Part shown: in pieces, positions 24,330-32,654 of the stretch
How the letters are laid out: each line of letters begins with the position of its first letter
Numbering within the stretch: the first letter of the stretch is position 1
Source of the DNA: Bradyrhizobium guangdongense
Lineage (GTDB): Bacteria; Pseudomonadota; Alphaproteobacteria; Rhizobiales; Xanthobacteraceae
Reading direction: 5' to 3'
Length of the DNA: 44,506 nucleotides
Assembly (NCBI RefSeq): GCF_006483445.1
Contig: NZ_PPPT01000105.1
Location: forward strand, 1 to 44,506
Position numbers and translations under genes: made by a program
The notes under the pieces: generated by a model
The model's input: only the letters and a program-made list of their open reading frames with translations
The model's database searches: none
Told to the model about the DNA's origin: nothing

Positions 24330-25871
24330 ATGAGCCACGGCCGTGCCTTGCGAATTCTCGTCACTCTCGTCGCGCTATGCAGCGGCACGCTGTCGCTGTC
24401 GGCGGCGGAGGATACCACGCTGGAACGCGGCACCGCGATCACCGATCCTGATCTGTTGCGCAAGCTCGAGCAGAACGATGTGCTGACGATCTCGCGGCTG
24501 TTGTGGCGGGAACGCAATGCGAATTTCCCGCTGACGACGGACATGCTGTTTGGTTGGCTCAGGCAGCTCGCGCAGATCCGTCCCGCCATCGACGCCGAGT
24601 TCGAGCGCTACATCGCACGGTACAAGCAAAGCGCGCCGAACGAAACCATCGGCGTCGGCGAGGGCTTTGACGTTCAACTGTTCGATCGCGCCATGCTCAA
24701 CTCCAAGCAGACACGTTTCGTGCTCGCGGGCATCGTCAACCGCATGGACCGTGCCTATGTGTCGGAAGAGTCCTGCGGCGAGATCCGCCTGATCTATCGC
24801 CTCACCCGGTTCGAGGCGCCCTGGGATGGCAAGGCAGCGACACGCCTGCCGATGACGCTCAATCTCGTGCTGAAGGCACGGGACCCCCGGCAAGAAGGGC
24901 GTAAGTTCAAGGAGGTGACCTGCGCGGAGATCGCGCGCCGCTGGCTCTCTAATGGCGATTGGCTAGAGTTGGTCGATGGCCTGCCGTTTCCCGAGGACGC
25001 GCTGATCGATCGGATCGAGACCAACACGCAAGTTGCTGTCATCCCGAAATCGGCGTCGCATGATTTCCGCACCGACTATCTCCTGAAAGTGTTCAAGTAC
25101 AACACGGACACCAGGGCTTTCGAGGAATCGACACTCGAGAACCAGATCGACCGCACGCGGCTGCTCGCGGACGAGGGCCTGCGGCGCGACTTCAAGGCGT
25201 GGCTGCTAGACCCCGAGCATCTGCGCGACTTCGATCGCGGCACGGTGCTGATTCCGGAAAAATTCCTCGCCAAGGGCGCCGTGGTGTCGACGCCGGGCGG
25301 TCTTGATCCCTCCGGCCTGCAGCCTGAATTCGGGTTGATGCAGGGGGAAGGCGAGAAGGATCCCGCATTCCCCGAGAACGACGTGGTGGGTGCGCTCAAG
25401 AAGGCCGCCGAACGCGGTATCGGCTTGCAAAACATCCGATCCGTGGCGGGCTTCCAACGCCGACTCAACGACATCACCTGCGCCGGTTGCCACCAGACTC
25501 GCGGCATCGGCGGCTTCCATTTCCCCGGCGTCGACTGGACCGTGGAGAAGCCGTCCAACTCCACCATCGTGCCGGCCTCGCCGCACTTTTTCGGCGACCA
25601 GATCCGCCGCCGCGACATTCTGGTGGCCTTCCGCGACGGCAAAAAACCCGATTTCTCGCGCGGATTTGCCAGCCGGCCGCAACTGCGCGGCAGCACCGAG
25701 CTTGCGGGAACCGAGTATCAGGACGGCTGGGGCGCCCATTGTTCCCTGCCAGGCGCGGGATCATCCGCCGCCGACAAGAGTTTTACGTCATGGACCTGTG
25801 CGAAAGGCCTGACCTGCCAGGCGGCGGGCAGTTCGTCCCGCATCGGAATGTGTTTCGTGAAGACGCGGTAG
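24330..25871 (+). CDS. secreted protein with a single c-type heme motif
   Basis: This 513-residue protein starts at an ATG with GGAGG upstream. A Sec signal peptide (ILVTLVALCSGTLSLSAAE) is followed by a long region with no recognised domain (RTDYLLKVFKYNTDTRAFEE is one landmark). A single CAGCH heme c attachment motif lies at residues 384-388 in the segment RRLNDITCAGCHQTRGIGGF. Cys residues near the C-terminus (AHCSLPG, WTCAKGLTCQAAG, GMCFVKTR) suggest disulfides. The heme motif and the 'GCHQ' context resemble those of multi-domain cytochrome-like proteins found near oxidoreductases. It is likely periplasmic; its redox partner is not evident here. It lies right after a strong terminator, so it has its own promoter. 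Confidence 0.8.
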   Translation: MSHGRALRILVTLVALCSGTLSLSAAEDTTLERGTAITDPDLLRKLEQNDVLTISRLLWRERNANFPLTTDMLFGWLRQLAQIRPAIDAEFERYIARYKQSAPNETIGVGEGFDVQLFDRAMLNSKQTRFVLAGIVNRMDRAYVSEESCGEIRLIYRLTRFEAPWDGKAATRLPMTLNLVLKARDPRQEGRKFKEVTCAEIARRWLSNGDWLELVDGLPFPEDALIDRIETNTQVAVIPKSASHDFRTDYLLKVFKYNTDTRAFEESTLENQIDRTRLLADEGLRRDFKAWLLDPEHLRDFDRGTVLIPEKFLAKGAVVSTPGGLDPSGLQPEFGLMQGEGEKDPAFPENDVVGALKKAAERGIGLQNIRSVAGFQRRLNDITCAGCHQTRGIGGFHFPGVDWTVEKPSNSTIVPASPHFFGDQIRRRDILVAFRDGKKPDFSRGFASRPQLRGSTELAGTEYQDGWGAHCSLPGAGSSAADKSFTSWTCAKGLTCQAAGSSSRIGMCFVKTR

Positions 25872-25928
25872 CGCATGGTCCATCGGGTCATGCTCGCACA
25901 GCATGGCCGACCAACCGATTGGTGACCG

Positions 25929-26093
25929 ATGACCGATACCAGCGAAGCCAACAAGGAGCGCAATCGCCAGATCGCGCAGAATGAGGAAGCGAGGCAGATC
26001 ACCGGCAGCATCCGCGTCAGCACCTGGGCGGTGGTCGTCGCCGTGATGATCGGCGCGATCCTGTTCACCCTCGGCTGGATCGCGACGCGGTAG
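25929..26093 (+). CDS. 54-residue single-span membrane peptide
   Basis: This short open frame starts at an ATG with GGTGA about 3 bases upstream. It encodes a highly charged N-terminal half (MTDTSEANKERNRQIAQNEE) followed by one clean membrane helix (TWAVVVAVMIGAILFTLGWI) and a basic end (ATR). Such small tail-anchored-like proteins are common. It lies 57 bp after the heme-motif protein gene on the same strand. Its stop codon directly abuts the convergent glutathione S-transferase stop. No function can be assigned. Confidence 0.62.
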   Translation: MTDTSEANKERNRQIAQNEEARQITGSIRVSTWAVVVAVMIGAILFTLGWIATR

Positions 26094-26741
26094 TCACTTC
26101 GCGTAGTTCGTCATCCGCTTGCCGGGCAGGAGATCGTAGGCCGATTTCCATCCGGGGAGCTCTGCCATGCGGCCCAGCCAAGCATGGATTGCGGGATGGC
26201 TTTGCGCAAACTCGTAGCCATGCTCGTCGCTCGGATAATGCAGATAGGCCATCATCGAGATGTCGGCGATGGTCGGCTTCTTGCCGATCGCAAACGCATT
26301 GTGTTGAAGGTGCTGCTCCAGAATGCCGAGAAAATCGTCGAGCCGGCGGCGAAAGTGCTTCAGCACCTGCGGATCGCCGTTTTGCGTGAACGACCTCATG
26401 AAGCGATAGGTCGCCATGTAACCGGTGAGCTTGTGGTTGTCCCAGAACAGCCAGCGCAGCAGTTCGAATTTTTCGTCCGCGGTCTCGCCGCCGAAGCGGC
26501 CATATTGTTCGGCAAGGGCGAGCAGGATCGGCGCGGTCTGCGTCTTCCTGACGCCGTCTACTTCCAGCACCGGGATCTCGCCCATCTCGTTCACGGTCTT
26601 GCGCCATTCGGCCGTGCGGGTGACGCCGCCGGCAAAATCGGTCCACACGCCCTCAAAACGCTCGCCGCACAGCGTGAGCATCAGCGCGAGCTTGTAGCTG
26701 TTGCCGGATTCCGGGAAGTAATGCAGGCGGTAGGCGGGCAT
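26094..26741 (-). CDS. glutathione S-transferase family protein
   Basis: This 215-residue protein starts at an ATG with GAGG 5 bases upstream. The thioredoxin-like N-terminal domain begins YRLHYFPESGNSYKLALML, with Ser/Asn candidates for glutathione thiol activation. It contains NEMGEIPVLEVDGVRKTQTA, where the cis-Pro of the IPVLE motif and the following Thr-Gln-Thr in the Glu/Ser position bind glutathione. The C-terminal helical domain has FAIGKKPTIADISMMAYLHY, the conserved N-capping box and Asp of GSTs. It is a soluble cytosolic enzyme of detoxification or isomerisation type; the substrate is not predictable from sequence. It stands alone. Confidence 0.92.
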   Translation of the reverse strand: MPAYRLHYFPESGNSYKLALMLTLCGERFEGVWTDFAGGVTRTAEWRKTVNEMGEIPVLEVDGVRKTQTAPILLALAEQYGRFGGETADEKFELLRWLFWDNHKLTGYMATYRFMRSFTQNGDPQVLKHFRRRLDDFLGILEQHLQHNAFAIGKKPTIADISMMAYLHYPSDEHGYEFAQSHPAIHAWLGRMAELPGWKSAYDLLPGKRMTNYAK

Positions 26742-26797
26742 GGGACCTCAGGCGACGCGGGCTTTCAGCCCTGATTATAGCGGAGATCGTCCCGCAT

Positions 26798-26827
26798 CGT
26801 CATTGCGAGCGCAGCGAAGCAATCCAG
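26798..26827. repeat. short interspersed repeat (REP-like)
   Basis: The segment reads CGTCATTGCGAGCGCAGCGA then AGCAATCCAG, wording known to recur in intergenic regions of many bacteria, Bradyrhizobium included. It is flanked by a TCGTCCCG at 26788-26795 and a CGGGACGA at about 26849-26856, ends like those of the larger palindromic element, so this may be the remnant of a composite. It lies between the glutathione S-transferase start and the CoA-transferase stop. Confidence 0.6.
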
Positions 26828-26861
26828 ATATGCATCAGAGCGCTGATCCGGGACGACGGCG

Positions 26862-28067
26862 TCACGCCACCGCGCCGGCCGCCCGCAGCTTTTTGATCGT
26901 CGCCTCGTCGTAGCCCGCCTGACGTAAAATCTCGTCGCTGTGCTCGCCAACCGCTGGCGGTTTGCGCGGCTGCACCTTCTTGGCGCCGTCGATCCAGATC
27001 GGGCTGTTGATCGTGAGCATGGTGTCGTTCTCGAACGGCACCAGCACCTCATTGTCGAGCATCTGCTGGTCGGTCGGCAGATCGTCGAGGATGCCGACGA
27101 CGCCGAACACCAGACCGTTGCCGTCGAGGATTTTTCGCCATTCGGCGAGATCCTTCGTCGCGAACGTCTCGTCGAGAATCCTGATCAGCTCGACCGAACG
27201 GGCGTGGCGGTCGGCCTTGGTGGCAAAGCGGGGATCGTCGATCAGATCCTCACGCCCGAGGCAGCGGGCCAGCGTCGGCCACTGCCGCTCCTCGTTGAGC
27301 AGCGACAGGATCAGCCAGCGCTCGTCCTTGCATTGATAGTGGTTGGCCACGGCATTGAGCGCGCGCTCGCGCGGCCGCCGCTCCCCGAATTTGGCGCCGC
27401 AGAGCTTTGCCTGCGCCAGCACACTCGCGGCCCACACGCCGTTCGCCATCAGATTGGAGGCGACATGCGAGCCCTTGCCGGTCTTCTCGCGTTGATAGAG
27501 CGCGGTAACGATCGCGCCGTAGAATGCCATGGCGCAGGGGTGATCGCCCATGCCGGCGACGGAGCGGGCGGGCGTGGTGTGGATGTCGGCGCGCACGAGG
27601 TCCATCAGGCCGGAGCGCGCCCAATAGGCGTTGCTGTCGAAGCCGGGTTTGTTGGCCTCCTCGCCCTTCTCGCCATAGCCGGTGAAGGAGGCGTAGATCA
27701 GCCGCGCGTTGAGATGGGCGAGATGCTCATGGGTGATGCCGAGCTTGGCGCGCACCTGCGGCGGCATGTTGGTGATGAAGACGTCGGTCTCCGCCACCAG
27801 CTTGTAGAGCACGGCCTGCGCCTCGGGTTTTGTGAGGTCGAGCGCGAGGCTCTTCTTGTTGCGGGCTTCCAGCAGCCAGGCAAAATTGTGCTCGCTCGCG
27901 GGATAGCCGGGCAGGTTGGGCAGATTGCGGTAGGGATCGCCCATGCCGGGCGGCTCGATCTTGATGACGTCGGCGCCGAAATCCGACAGCACGGTCGCGG
28001 CAGCAGGGGCAGCGATGAAGCTCGCACAGTCCAGCACCTTCAACCCTGCAAAAATGCCCTTTTCCAT
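26862..28067 (-). CDS. class III (CaiB/BaiF-type) CoA-transferase
   Basis: The protein is 401 residues from MEKGIFAGLKVLDCASFIAA; a GAGGGAG lies about 11 bases upstream, and the longer open frame overlaps no coding signal. Landmarks of the family are LSDFGADVIKIEPPGMGDPYR near the N-terminus, ARNKKSLALDL and RLIYASFTGYGEKG. The catalytic Asp144 lies in NKPGFDSNAYWARSG, where the Asp forms the acyl anhydride with the substrate. The C-terminal half (EHSDEILRQAGYDEATIKKL) closes the interlocked dimer. It moves CoA between carboxylic acids such as carnitine, formate, oxalate or bile acids; the substrate is unknown. It is not adjacent to an obvious partner, and putA lies upstream on the same strand 112 bp away. 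Confidence 0.92.
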   Translation of the reverse strand: MEKGIFAGLKVLDCASFIAAPAAATVLSDFGADVIKIEPPGMGDPYRNLPNLPGYPASEHNFAWLLEARNKKSLALDLTKPEAQAVLYKLVAETDVFITNMPPQVRAKLGITHEHLAHLNARLIYASFTGYGEKGEEANKPGFDSNAYWARSGLMDLVRADIHTTPARSVAGMGDHPCAMAFYGAIVTALYQREKTGKGSHVASNLMANGVWAASVLAQAKLCGAKFGERRPRERALNAVANHYQCKDERWLILSLLNEERQWPTLARCLGREDLIDDPRFATKADRHARSVELIRILDETFATKDLAEWRKILDGNGLVFGVVGILDDLPTDQQMLDNEVLVPFENDTMLTINSPIWIDGAKKVQPRKPPAVGEHSDEILRQAGYDEATIKKLRAAGAVA

Positions 28068-28179
28068 CGCGGCGTCGCTCCCTCGCGCTTGTCGTTTCCC
28101 GCGCGCTGGAAATTGCCGCGGGCAGGTCATGGGAGCATTAGACCGATGTTTGACCGGGATGCAACGTTCCTTCCGCGCT

Positions 28180-31100
28180 TCACTCATCTCCTGCAAGCAG
28201 AGCCGCATTCCCGCCCGCGGCGGCGGTGTTGATCGTCACGGTCTGCTCGGTGGCAAAGCGCGCGAGATAATGCGGGCCGCCGGCCTTGGGACCGGTTCCG
28301 GACAGGCCGTTGCCGCCGAACGGCTGCACGCCGACGACCGCGCCGATCATGTTGCGGTTGACGTAGACATTGCCGACCGACAGCCGCGCGATGATCGCCT
28401 CGATGGTGTCGTCGATGCGCGAATGAATGCCGAGCGTGAGCCCAAAGCCGCTGCGTTCGATCGCTTGCAGCACGCGCTCGAGGTGCTCGGCGCGATAGCG
28501 CACGACATGCAGGATCGGACCGAACACCTCCTCGGCGAGCTGGCCGGCGTCTGCGAGTTCGAAAATGTGCGGCGCGACGAAGCATCCTTCCGGCGCGGTT
28601 CCGGCAAAATGCGGCCGCGCCTGTTTGGTCATGCGCGCGATATGGGCGTCGAGGCGTTGCTTGGCCTCCGCGTCGATCACCGGCCCGATGTGAGTGGCGA
28701 TGTCGTTGGGATCGCCGATCCTGAGTTCGCGCGCGGCGCCGGCGATCATTTCGATCATGCGGTCGGCGACGTCCTCCTGCACGAACAGGAGCCGCAGCGC
28801 CGAGCAGCGCTGGCCGGCGGAACGAAACGCAGACGTGACGACGTCGTCAGCGACCTGCTCGGGCAGCGCCGTCGCATCCGCGATCATGGCATTGATGCCG
28901 CCGGTCTCGGCGATCAGCGGCACGATCGGTCCGTCCTTTGCTGCGAGCGTCCGGTTGATCGCGCGCGCGACCTCGGTCGAGCCGGTGAAGACGACGCCGG
29001 CGATGTCGGGATGCGCGGTCAGGGCGGCGCCGATACGGCCGTCGCCGATGACGAGATGCAGCGCGCCGGCTGGAATACCCGCTTCGTGCAGTAGGCGGAC
29101 CGCATCAATTGCGATTCGCTGCGTCTGCTCGGCCGGCTTCGCCACAACGGCATTGCCGGCCATCAACGCCGCCGAGACCTGACCGAGGAAGATCGCCAGC
29201 GGAAAATTCCAGGGCGAGATCGCGACGAACACGCCGCGGCCGCGCAAGCCGAGCGCGTTGCTCTCGCCGGTCGGGCCCGGCATCGCCTCGTCGGCGCCGA
29301 ACAGCTTTCGGCCCTGCGCGGCGTAGTAGCGGCAGAAGTCGACGGCCTCGCGGACCTCGGACAGCGCGTCGTCGAGCGTCTTGCCGCCCTCGCGCTGCAG
29401 CAGCACCATGAAATGCGCCTTGCGCTGTTCGAGGAGAAAGCCAGCCTGCTCCAGCGCAGCCGCGCGGACCGCCGCCGGCGTCCGGCTCCATGACGCGAAC
29501 CCGGCGCGAGCGGCAGCGATCGCGGCACTGGCCTGCTCCGGCGTGGCGTCCTTGACCGGTTTGAGATCGGTCTTTTCGCCGGCGATGTCGGCAAGCAGGC
29601 GATCGAGCGCGGCACGTTCACCGAATTCGACGCCTTGCGAGTTCTTGCGGGCTGGCGCGAAGAGATCGCGCGGCAATGGAATCTTGGGATGGCTTGCCTG
29701 CTGCGGCTTGGTCACCGCATCGGCCGGGCGCATCAGCAGCGTCGCCACCGGCACGCGATAGTCGGAGGCCTGCGCCACGAAAGAAGAATTGGCGCCGTTC
29801 TCCAGCAGGCGCCGCACCAGATAGGCGAGGAGGTCGCGATGGCTGCCGACCGGCGCATAGGTGCGATAGGCGATGCCGGCATGGTCCTGCGCCAGCCGCT
29901 CGTAGAGCGCTTCGCCCATGCCGTGCAGGCGCTGGAACTCGTAGCTGCCGTCGTTGCCGGCAAGCTCCAGCACGGTTGCGACCGTCAGCGCGTTGTGGGT
30001 CGCAAATTGCGGAAAGAGGCGCGGACGGAGCGCCAGCAGTTTTCGCGCGCAGGCGATGTAGTTGAGATCGGTCATCGCCTTGCGCGTGAAGACCGGATAG
30101 CCGTCGAGCCCGCGCTCCTGCGCGCGCTTGATCTCGGTGTCCCAATAGGCGCCCTTGACCAGCCGCACCATCAACTTGCGGTCATGCGCGCGGGCAAGGC
30201 CGTCGATGTAGTCGATCACATCGCCGGCGCGCTTCTGGTAGGCCTGGATCGCAAGCCCAAAGCCGTCCCAGCCGGCGAGCGCGGGATCGGCCAGCGTTGC
30301 CGCGACCACGTCGAGCGAGAGTTCGAGGCGGTCGGCTTCCTCGGCGTCGACCGTGAAGTTCAGGTCATGCGCCTTGGCGCGCTTGGCGAGATCGAGCAGA
30401 TCAGGCACCAGCTCCCGCATCACGCGTTCGCGGCTGATCGCCTCGAAGCGCGGATGCAGTGCCGAGAGCTTGACCGAGATGCCGGGCCGGTCGGGCAGGG
30501 GGCGATCGCCGGCGGCCTTGCCGATCGTCTCGATCGCGCTGGCGTAAGCGTCAAAGTAGCGCTTGGCGTCGGATGCCGTGCGCGCACCCTCGCCGAGCAT
30601 GTCGAAGGAATAGCGGGGCTTAAGGCCCGAGCGCGGCCGCGCGCGCTCCAGCGCCTGCTCGATGGTCTCGCCGAGCACGAAGTGATTGCCCATCAGCCGC
30701 ATCGCCTGGCGGGTGGCGGCGCGTACCGCGGGCGCACCGAGCCGCTTCACCAGCCGGCCAATCGTGCCGTCAGGCGTCTCGCCGGGCTGGATCACGCGCG
30801 CCGACAGGCCGAGTGCCCAGGCCGAGGCATTGACCAGGAAGGCGCTGGACTTGGTCTCGTGGTGGACGAAGTCGCCTTCGCCGAGCTTGTCTTCGATGAA
30901 CTGGTCGGCGGTGCGGGCGTCGGGCACGCGGAGCAGGGCCTCCGCGAGCACCATCAGCGCCAGCCCTTCCTTGGTCGAGAGCGCGAACTCGCGAAGCATG
31001 TCCTCGACGCCCCCGAGGCGGTCGTCGCGGGTCCTGATCGCCTCGATCAGCCGCGTGGCCGTTCGGTCGATCCGGGCATCCTGTGGCGGGGAGAGGTGGG

Positions 31101-31185
31101 CCGTTCGCAGCAGTGCGACGGCGATCTCGGCATCATCAGGCGCGTAAGGCGCGCTGAAGGGTGGCAAGGAAGGGGCGTTCGGCAT
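28180..31185 (-). CDS. putA: bifunctional proline dehydrogenase / L-glutamate gamma-semialdehyde dehydrogenase
   Basis: The protein is 1001 residues from the ATG beginning MPNAPSLPPF, with AGGACA about 6 bases upstream. Residues about 60-470 form the FAD-dependent proline dehydrogenase barrel (KLSALHPRFEAISRERV, LMVRLVKGAYWDTEIK, YAPVGSHRDLLAYLVRRLLE). Residues about 500-985 form the NAD-dependent semialdehyde dehydrogenase (ISPWNFPLAIFLGQV, VFTGSTEVAR, ETGGINAMI), with catalytic Cys794 in SAGQRCSALR. There is no N-terminal ribbon-helix-helix domain, so it is a minimal, non-DNA-binding PutA like the one characterised from Bradyrhizobium. It oxidises proline to glutamate and passes electrons to the membrane quinone pool. 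The divergent Lrp-type gene is its likely regulator. Confidence 0.97.
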   Translation of the reverse strand: MPNAPSLPPFSAPYAPDDAEIAVALLRTAHLSPPQDARIDRTATRLIEAIRTRDDRLGGVEDMLREFALSTKEGLALMVLAEALLRVPDARTADQFIEDKLGEGDFVHHETKSSAFLVNASAWALGLSARVIQPGETPDGTIGRLVKRLGAPAVRAATRQAMRLMGNHFVLGETIEQALERARPRSGLKPRYSFDMLGEGARTASDAKRYFDAYASAIETIGKAAGDRPLPDRPGISVKLSALHPRFEAISRERVMRELVPDLLDLAKRAKAHDLNFTVDAEEADRLELSLDVVAATLADPALAGWDGFGLAIQAYQKRAGDVIDYIDGLARAHDRKLMVRLVKGAYWDTEIKRAQERGLDGYPVFTRKAMTDLNYIACARKLLALRPRLFPQFATHNALTVATVLELAGNDGSYEFQRLHGMGEALYERLAQDHAGIAYRTYAPVGSHRDLLAYLVRRLLENGANSSFVAQASDYRVPVATLLMRPADAVTKPQQASHPKIPLPRDLFAPARKNSQGVEFGERAALDRLLADIAGEKTDLKPVKDATPEQASAAIAAARAGFASWSRTPAAVRAAALEQAGFLLEQRKAHFMVLLQREGGKTLDDALSEVREAVDFCRYYAAQGRKLFGADEAMPGPTGESNALGLRGRGVFVAISPWNFPLAIFLGQVSAALMAGNAVVAKPAEQTQRIAIDAVRLLHEAGIPAGALHLVIGDGRIGAALTAHPDIAGVVFTGSTEVARAINRTLAAKDGPIVPLIAETGGINAMIADATALPEQVADDVVTSAFRSAGQRCSALRLLFVQEDVADRMIEMIAGAARELRIGDPNDIATHIGPVIDAEAKQRLDAHIARMTKQARPHFAGTAPEGCFVAPHIFELADAGQLAEEVFGPILHVVRYRAEHLERVLQAIERSGFGLTLGIHSRIDDTIEAIIARLSVGNVYVNRNMIGAVVGVQPFGGNGLSGTGPKAGGPHYLARFATEQTVTINTAAAGGNAALLAGDE

Positions 31186-31240
31186 GGCGTGTCCTGTGAC
31201 GGAGTCGAACGTAAATCCCGCACGGCCGTAGTTCGATAGA

Positions 31241-31256
31241 CAAAATAGCAATTTTG
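31241..31256. promoter_or_regulatory. palindrome in the putA/putR divergent intergenic region
   Basis: CAAAAT (31241-31246) and ATTTTG (31251-31256) form a perfect 6-bp inverted repeat with a 4-base spacer. It lies in the AT-rich 113-bp gap between putA and the divergent Lrp-type gene, 55 bp from the putA start. An AT-rich dyad of this size fits an Lrp/AsnC-family binding site; binding is inferred, not shown. Confidence 0.5.
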
Positions 31257-31298
31257 CCTTAGAAAATGAAGCCAGGGCGATATTTGACCGCAGATATT

Positions 31299-31760
31299 AT
31301 GGATATTGATCGCATAGACCGCAAAATCCTCTCGATTCTTCAAGAGGATGGACGCATTGCGAATGTCGACTTGGCAGAGCGTATTGGCCTGTCCCCGACC
31401 TCGGTCGGCGAACGGCTGAAGCGGCTGCAGCGCGAGGGTTTTGTCGAAGGCTACGGCGCCCGGCTCAATCCGCAGCGGCTGGGCTTAGGGCTTCTGGTGT
31501 TTGTCGAAGTGCTGCTCGACAAGACCACGCCCGACAATTTCGAGCGGTTCGCGCGCGCGGTGAAACTGGCGCCCGAGGTTCTGGAGTGTCACATGGTTGC
31601 CGGCGGCTTCGACTATCTGGTGAAGGCGCGGCTGTCGGACATGACGGCCTATCGGCGCTTTCTCGGCGAGCGGCTGCTGTCGATGCCGGGCGTGCGCGAG
31701 ACGCGCACCTATGCTGTGATGGAGGAGATCAAGCGCGACGCACCCTTGCCTGTCGGCTAA
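31299..31760 (+). CDS. putR: Lrp/AsnC-family transcriptional regulator, probable PutR
   Basis: The protein is 153 residues from MDIDRIDRKILSILQEDGRI, where the family's N-terminus usually begins; an in-frame ATG at 31266 would add 11 residues, and neither start has a strong ribosome-binding site. The helix-turn-helix reads NVDLAERIGLSPTSVGERLK. The RAM ligand domain follows (LGLGLLVFVEVLLDKTT, ECHMVAGGFDYLVKARLSD, MPGVRETRTYAVMEEIK). It is divergent from putA, with 113 bp between starts. In other alphaproteobacteria a PutR of this family activates putA in response to proline; the same role here is inferred from position. Confidence 0.9.
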   Translation: MDIDRIDRKILSILQEDGRIANVDLAERIGLSPTSVGERLKRLQREGFVEGYGARLNPQRLGLGLLVFVEVLLDKTTPDNFERFARAVKLAPEVLECHMVAGGFDYLVKARLSDMTAYRRFLGERLLSMPGVRETRTYAVMEEIKRDAPLPVG

Positions 31761-31885
31761 AACGTGCTGCCGCGATTGTCTTATGCATGGTAACGACCAG
31801 ATGTTCTGAGCACGCAAAAAACCACGTGCGCGCAATCGCAAGCCCTGTCGAATGCACCCAATCGTCTAAAATTTTTTTGGCCCAA

Positions 31886-31906
31886 CTCCCGGATGGGATC
31901 CGGGAG
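31886..31906. terminator. stem-loop between convergent putR and csp genes
   Basis: CTCCCGGAT (31886-31894) pairs perfectly with ATCCGGGAG (31898-31906) around a 3-base loop. On its left is an AAAATTTTTTT tract at about 31869-31879, read as A-run then T-run in the leftward direction. The run is 10 or so bases from the stem, not directly adjacent, so terminator strength is uncertain; it suits transcripts from the cold-shock gene. Confidence 0.4.
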
Positions 31907-31925
31907 CGGCTAATTGCCGTCGGGC

Positions 31926-32126
31926 TTAAACTTTAAGGTTCTCTGCGGACGTCTTGCCCCGGTTTGCGATCTCTTCGTATTCGACCGTCTGTCCTTCGTT
32001 GAGGGTCGACAGACCAGCCTTCTGCACTGCCGAGATATGCACGAACACATCCTTGCCTCCCGACGCAGGCTGGATGAACCCATAACCCTTCGTCGGGTTG
32101 AACCACTTAACCGTACCTTTGGGCAT
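31926..32126 (-). CDS. cspA: CspA-family cold-shock protein
   Basis: This 66-residue protein ([20 protein letters not shown]) starts at the ATG at 32126 with GGAGAAG about 7 bases upstream; a GTG immediately before it is less likely. It is a single OB-fold with RNP1 (KGYGFIQP) and RNP2 (DVFVHI) and the usual aromatic patch. It binds single-stranded nucleic acid as an RNA chaperone. Whether it is cold-induced or constitutive cannot be read here; alphaproteobacteria carry many paralogues. The 205-bp region upstream is noncoding and could hold a regulated leader, but no specific structure was recognised. Confidence 0.93.
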   Translation of the reverse strand: MPKGTVKWFNPTKGYGFIQPASGGKDVFVHISAVQKAGLSTLNEGQTVEYEEIANRGKTSAENLKV

Positions 32127-32334
32127 CACGTCTTCTCCGCGGGTCTTCCTCCACGAGCACGAGCCGCCAGTCCCCGCAAACCGGCCGGCTCGGTCGTAAC
32201 AGGATACGCGGAATGTTGCGGGCTTGATAGATCAAACCACAACGGCGTCAGGCCGAAAATCGCTCAACTTGACGGCGGTTTTGCCAGATTTGCCCGTTTC
32301 GCGATCATTTGACACATCCGCCGACCGCGACCCC

Positions 32335-32643
32335 TCAATAGGTCGCGGCCAGATAATCCACGATCTTGCCGACGTCGGCATCGTCGATCGGTGCGCCATA
32401 GACCTTGATCATTTTGGTCACCTCGGCCTGCCAAAAACCCTTCTTGTCCTTCATCGGCGGCTGCGTAACGACGTAGTCGACCGAGTGGCAGGCACTGCAA
32501 TTGTTCTTGACGACATCGACGTTGGGGCCGGGCTTGAACGCCGCCACCTCGTCCGGGGTCTTGTAGGCGATCGGGGCGGCGGTCGCCGCACCGATGCAGG
32601 CGGCGAGTGCAAGGCCGAGCAGGGTGAGGGAGGTCCGATTCAT
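32335..32643 (-). CDS. sorB: SorB-type cytochrome c subunit of sulfite dehydrogenase
   Basis: The protein is 102 residues. The ATG at 32643 is chosen because GAGGAG lies 7 bases upstream; another in-frame ATG two codons earlier is too close to it. A Sec signal peptide (SLTLLGLALAACIGAATAA) is followed by a monoheme domain with CSACH at residues 49-53 and Met79 (VTKMIKVYGAP) as the likely axial ligand. It lies 11 bp downstream of the molybdoenzyme gene. In SorAB the small cytochrome accepts electrons from the Mo subunit and passes them to other c-type cytochromes. Confidence 0.88.
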   Translation of the reverse strand: MNRTSLTLLGLALAACIGAATAAPIAYKTPDEVAAFKPGPNVDVVKNNCSACHSVDYVVTQPPMKDKKGFWQAEVTKMIKVYGAPIDDADVGKIVDYLAATY

Positions 32644-32654
32644 GATCATGCTCC

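Noticed and set aside
29635..31239. 534-codon open frame on the plus strand opposite putA
   Set aside because: It is the antisense shadow of a securely identified PutA gene, and its product shows no recognisable fold.
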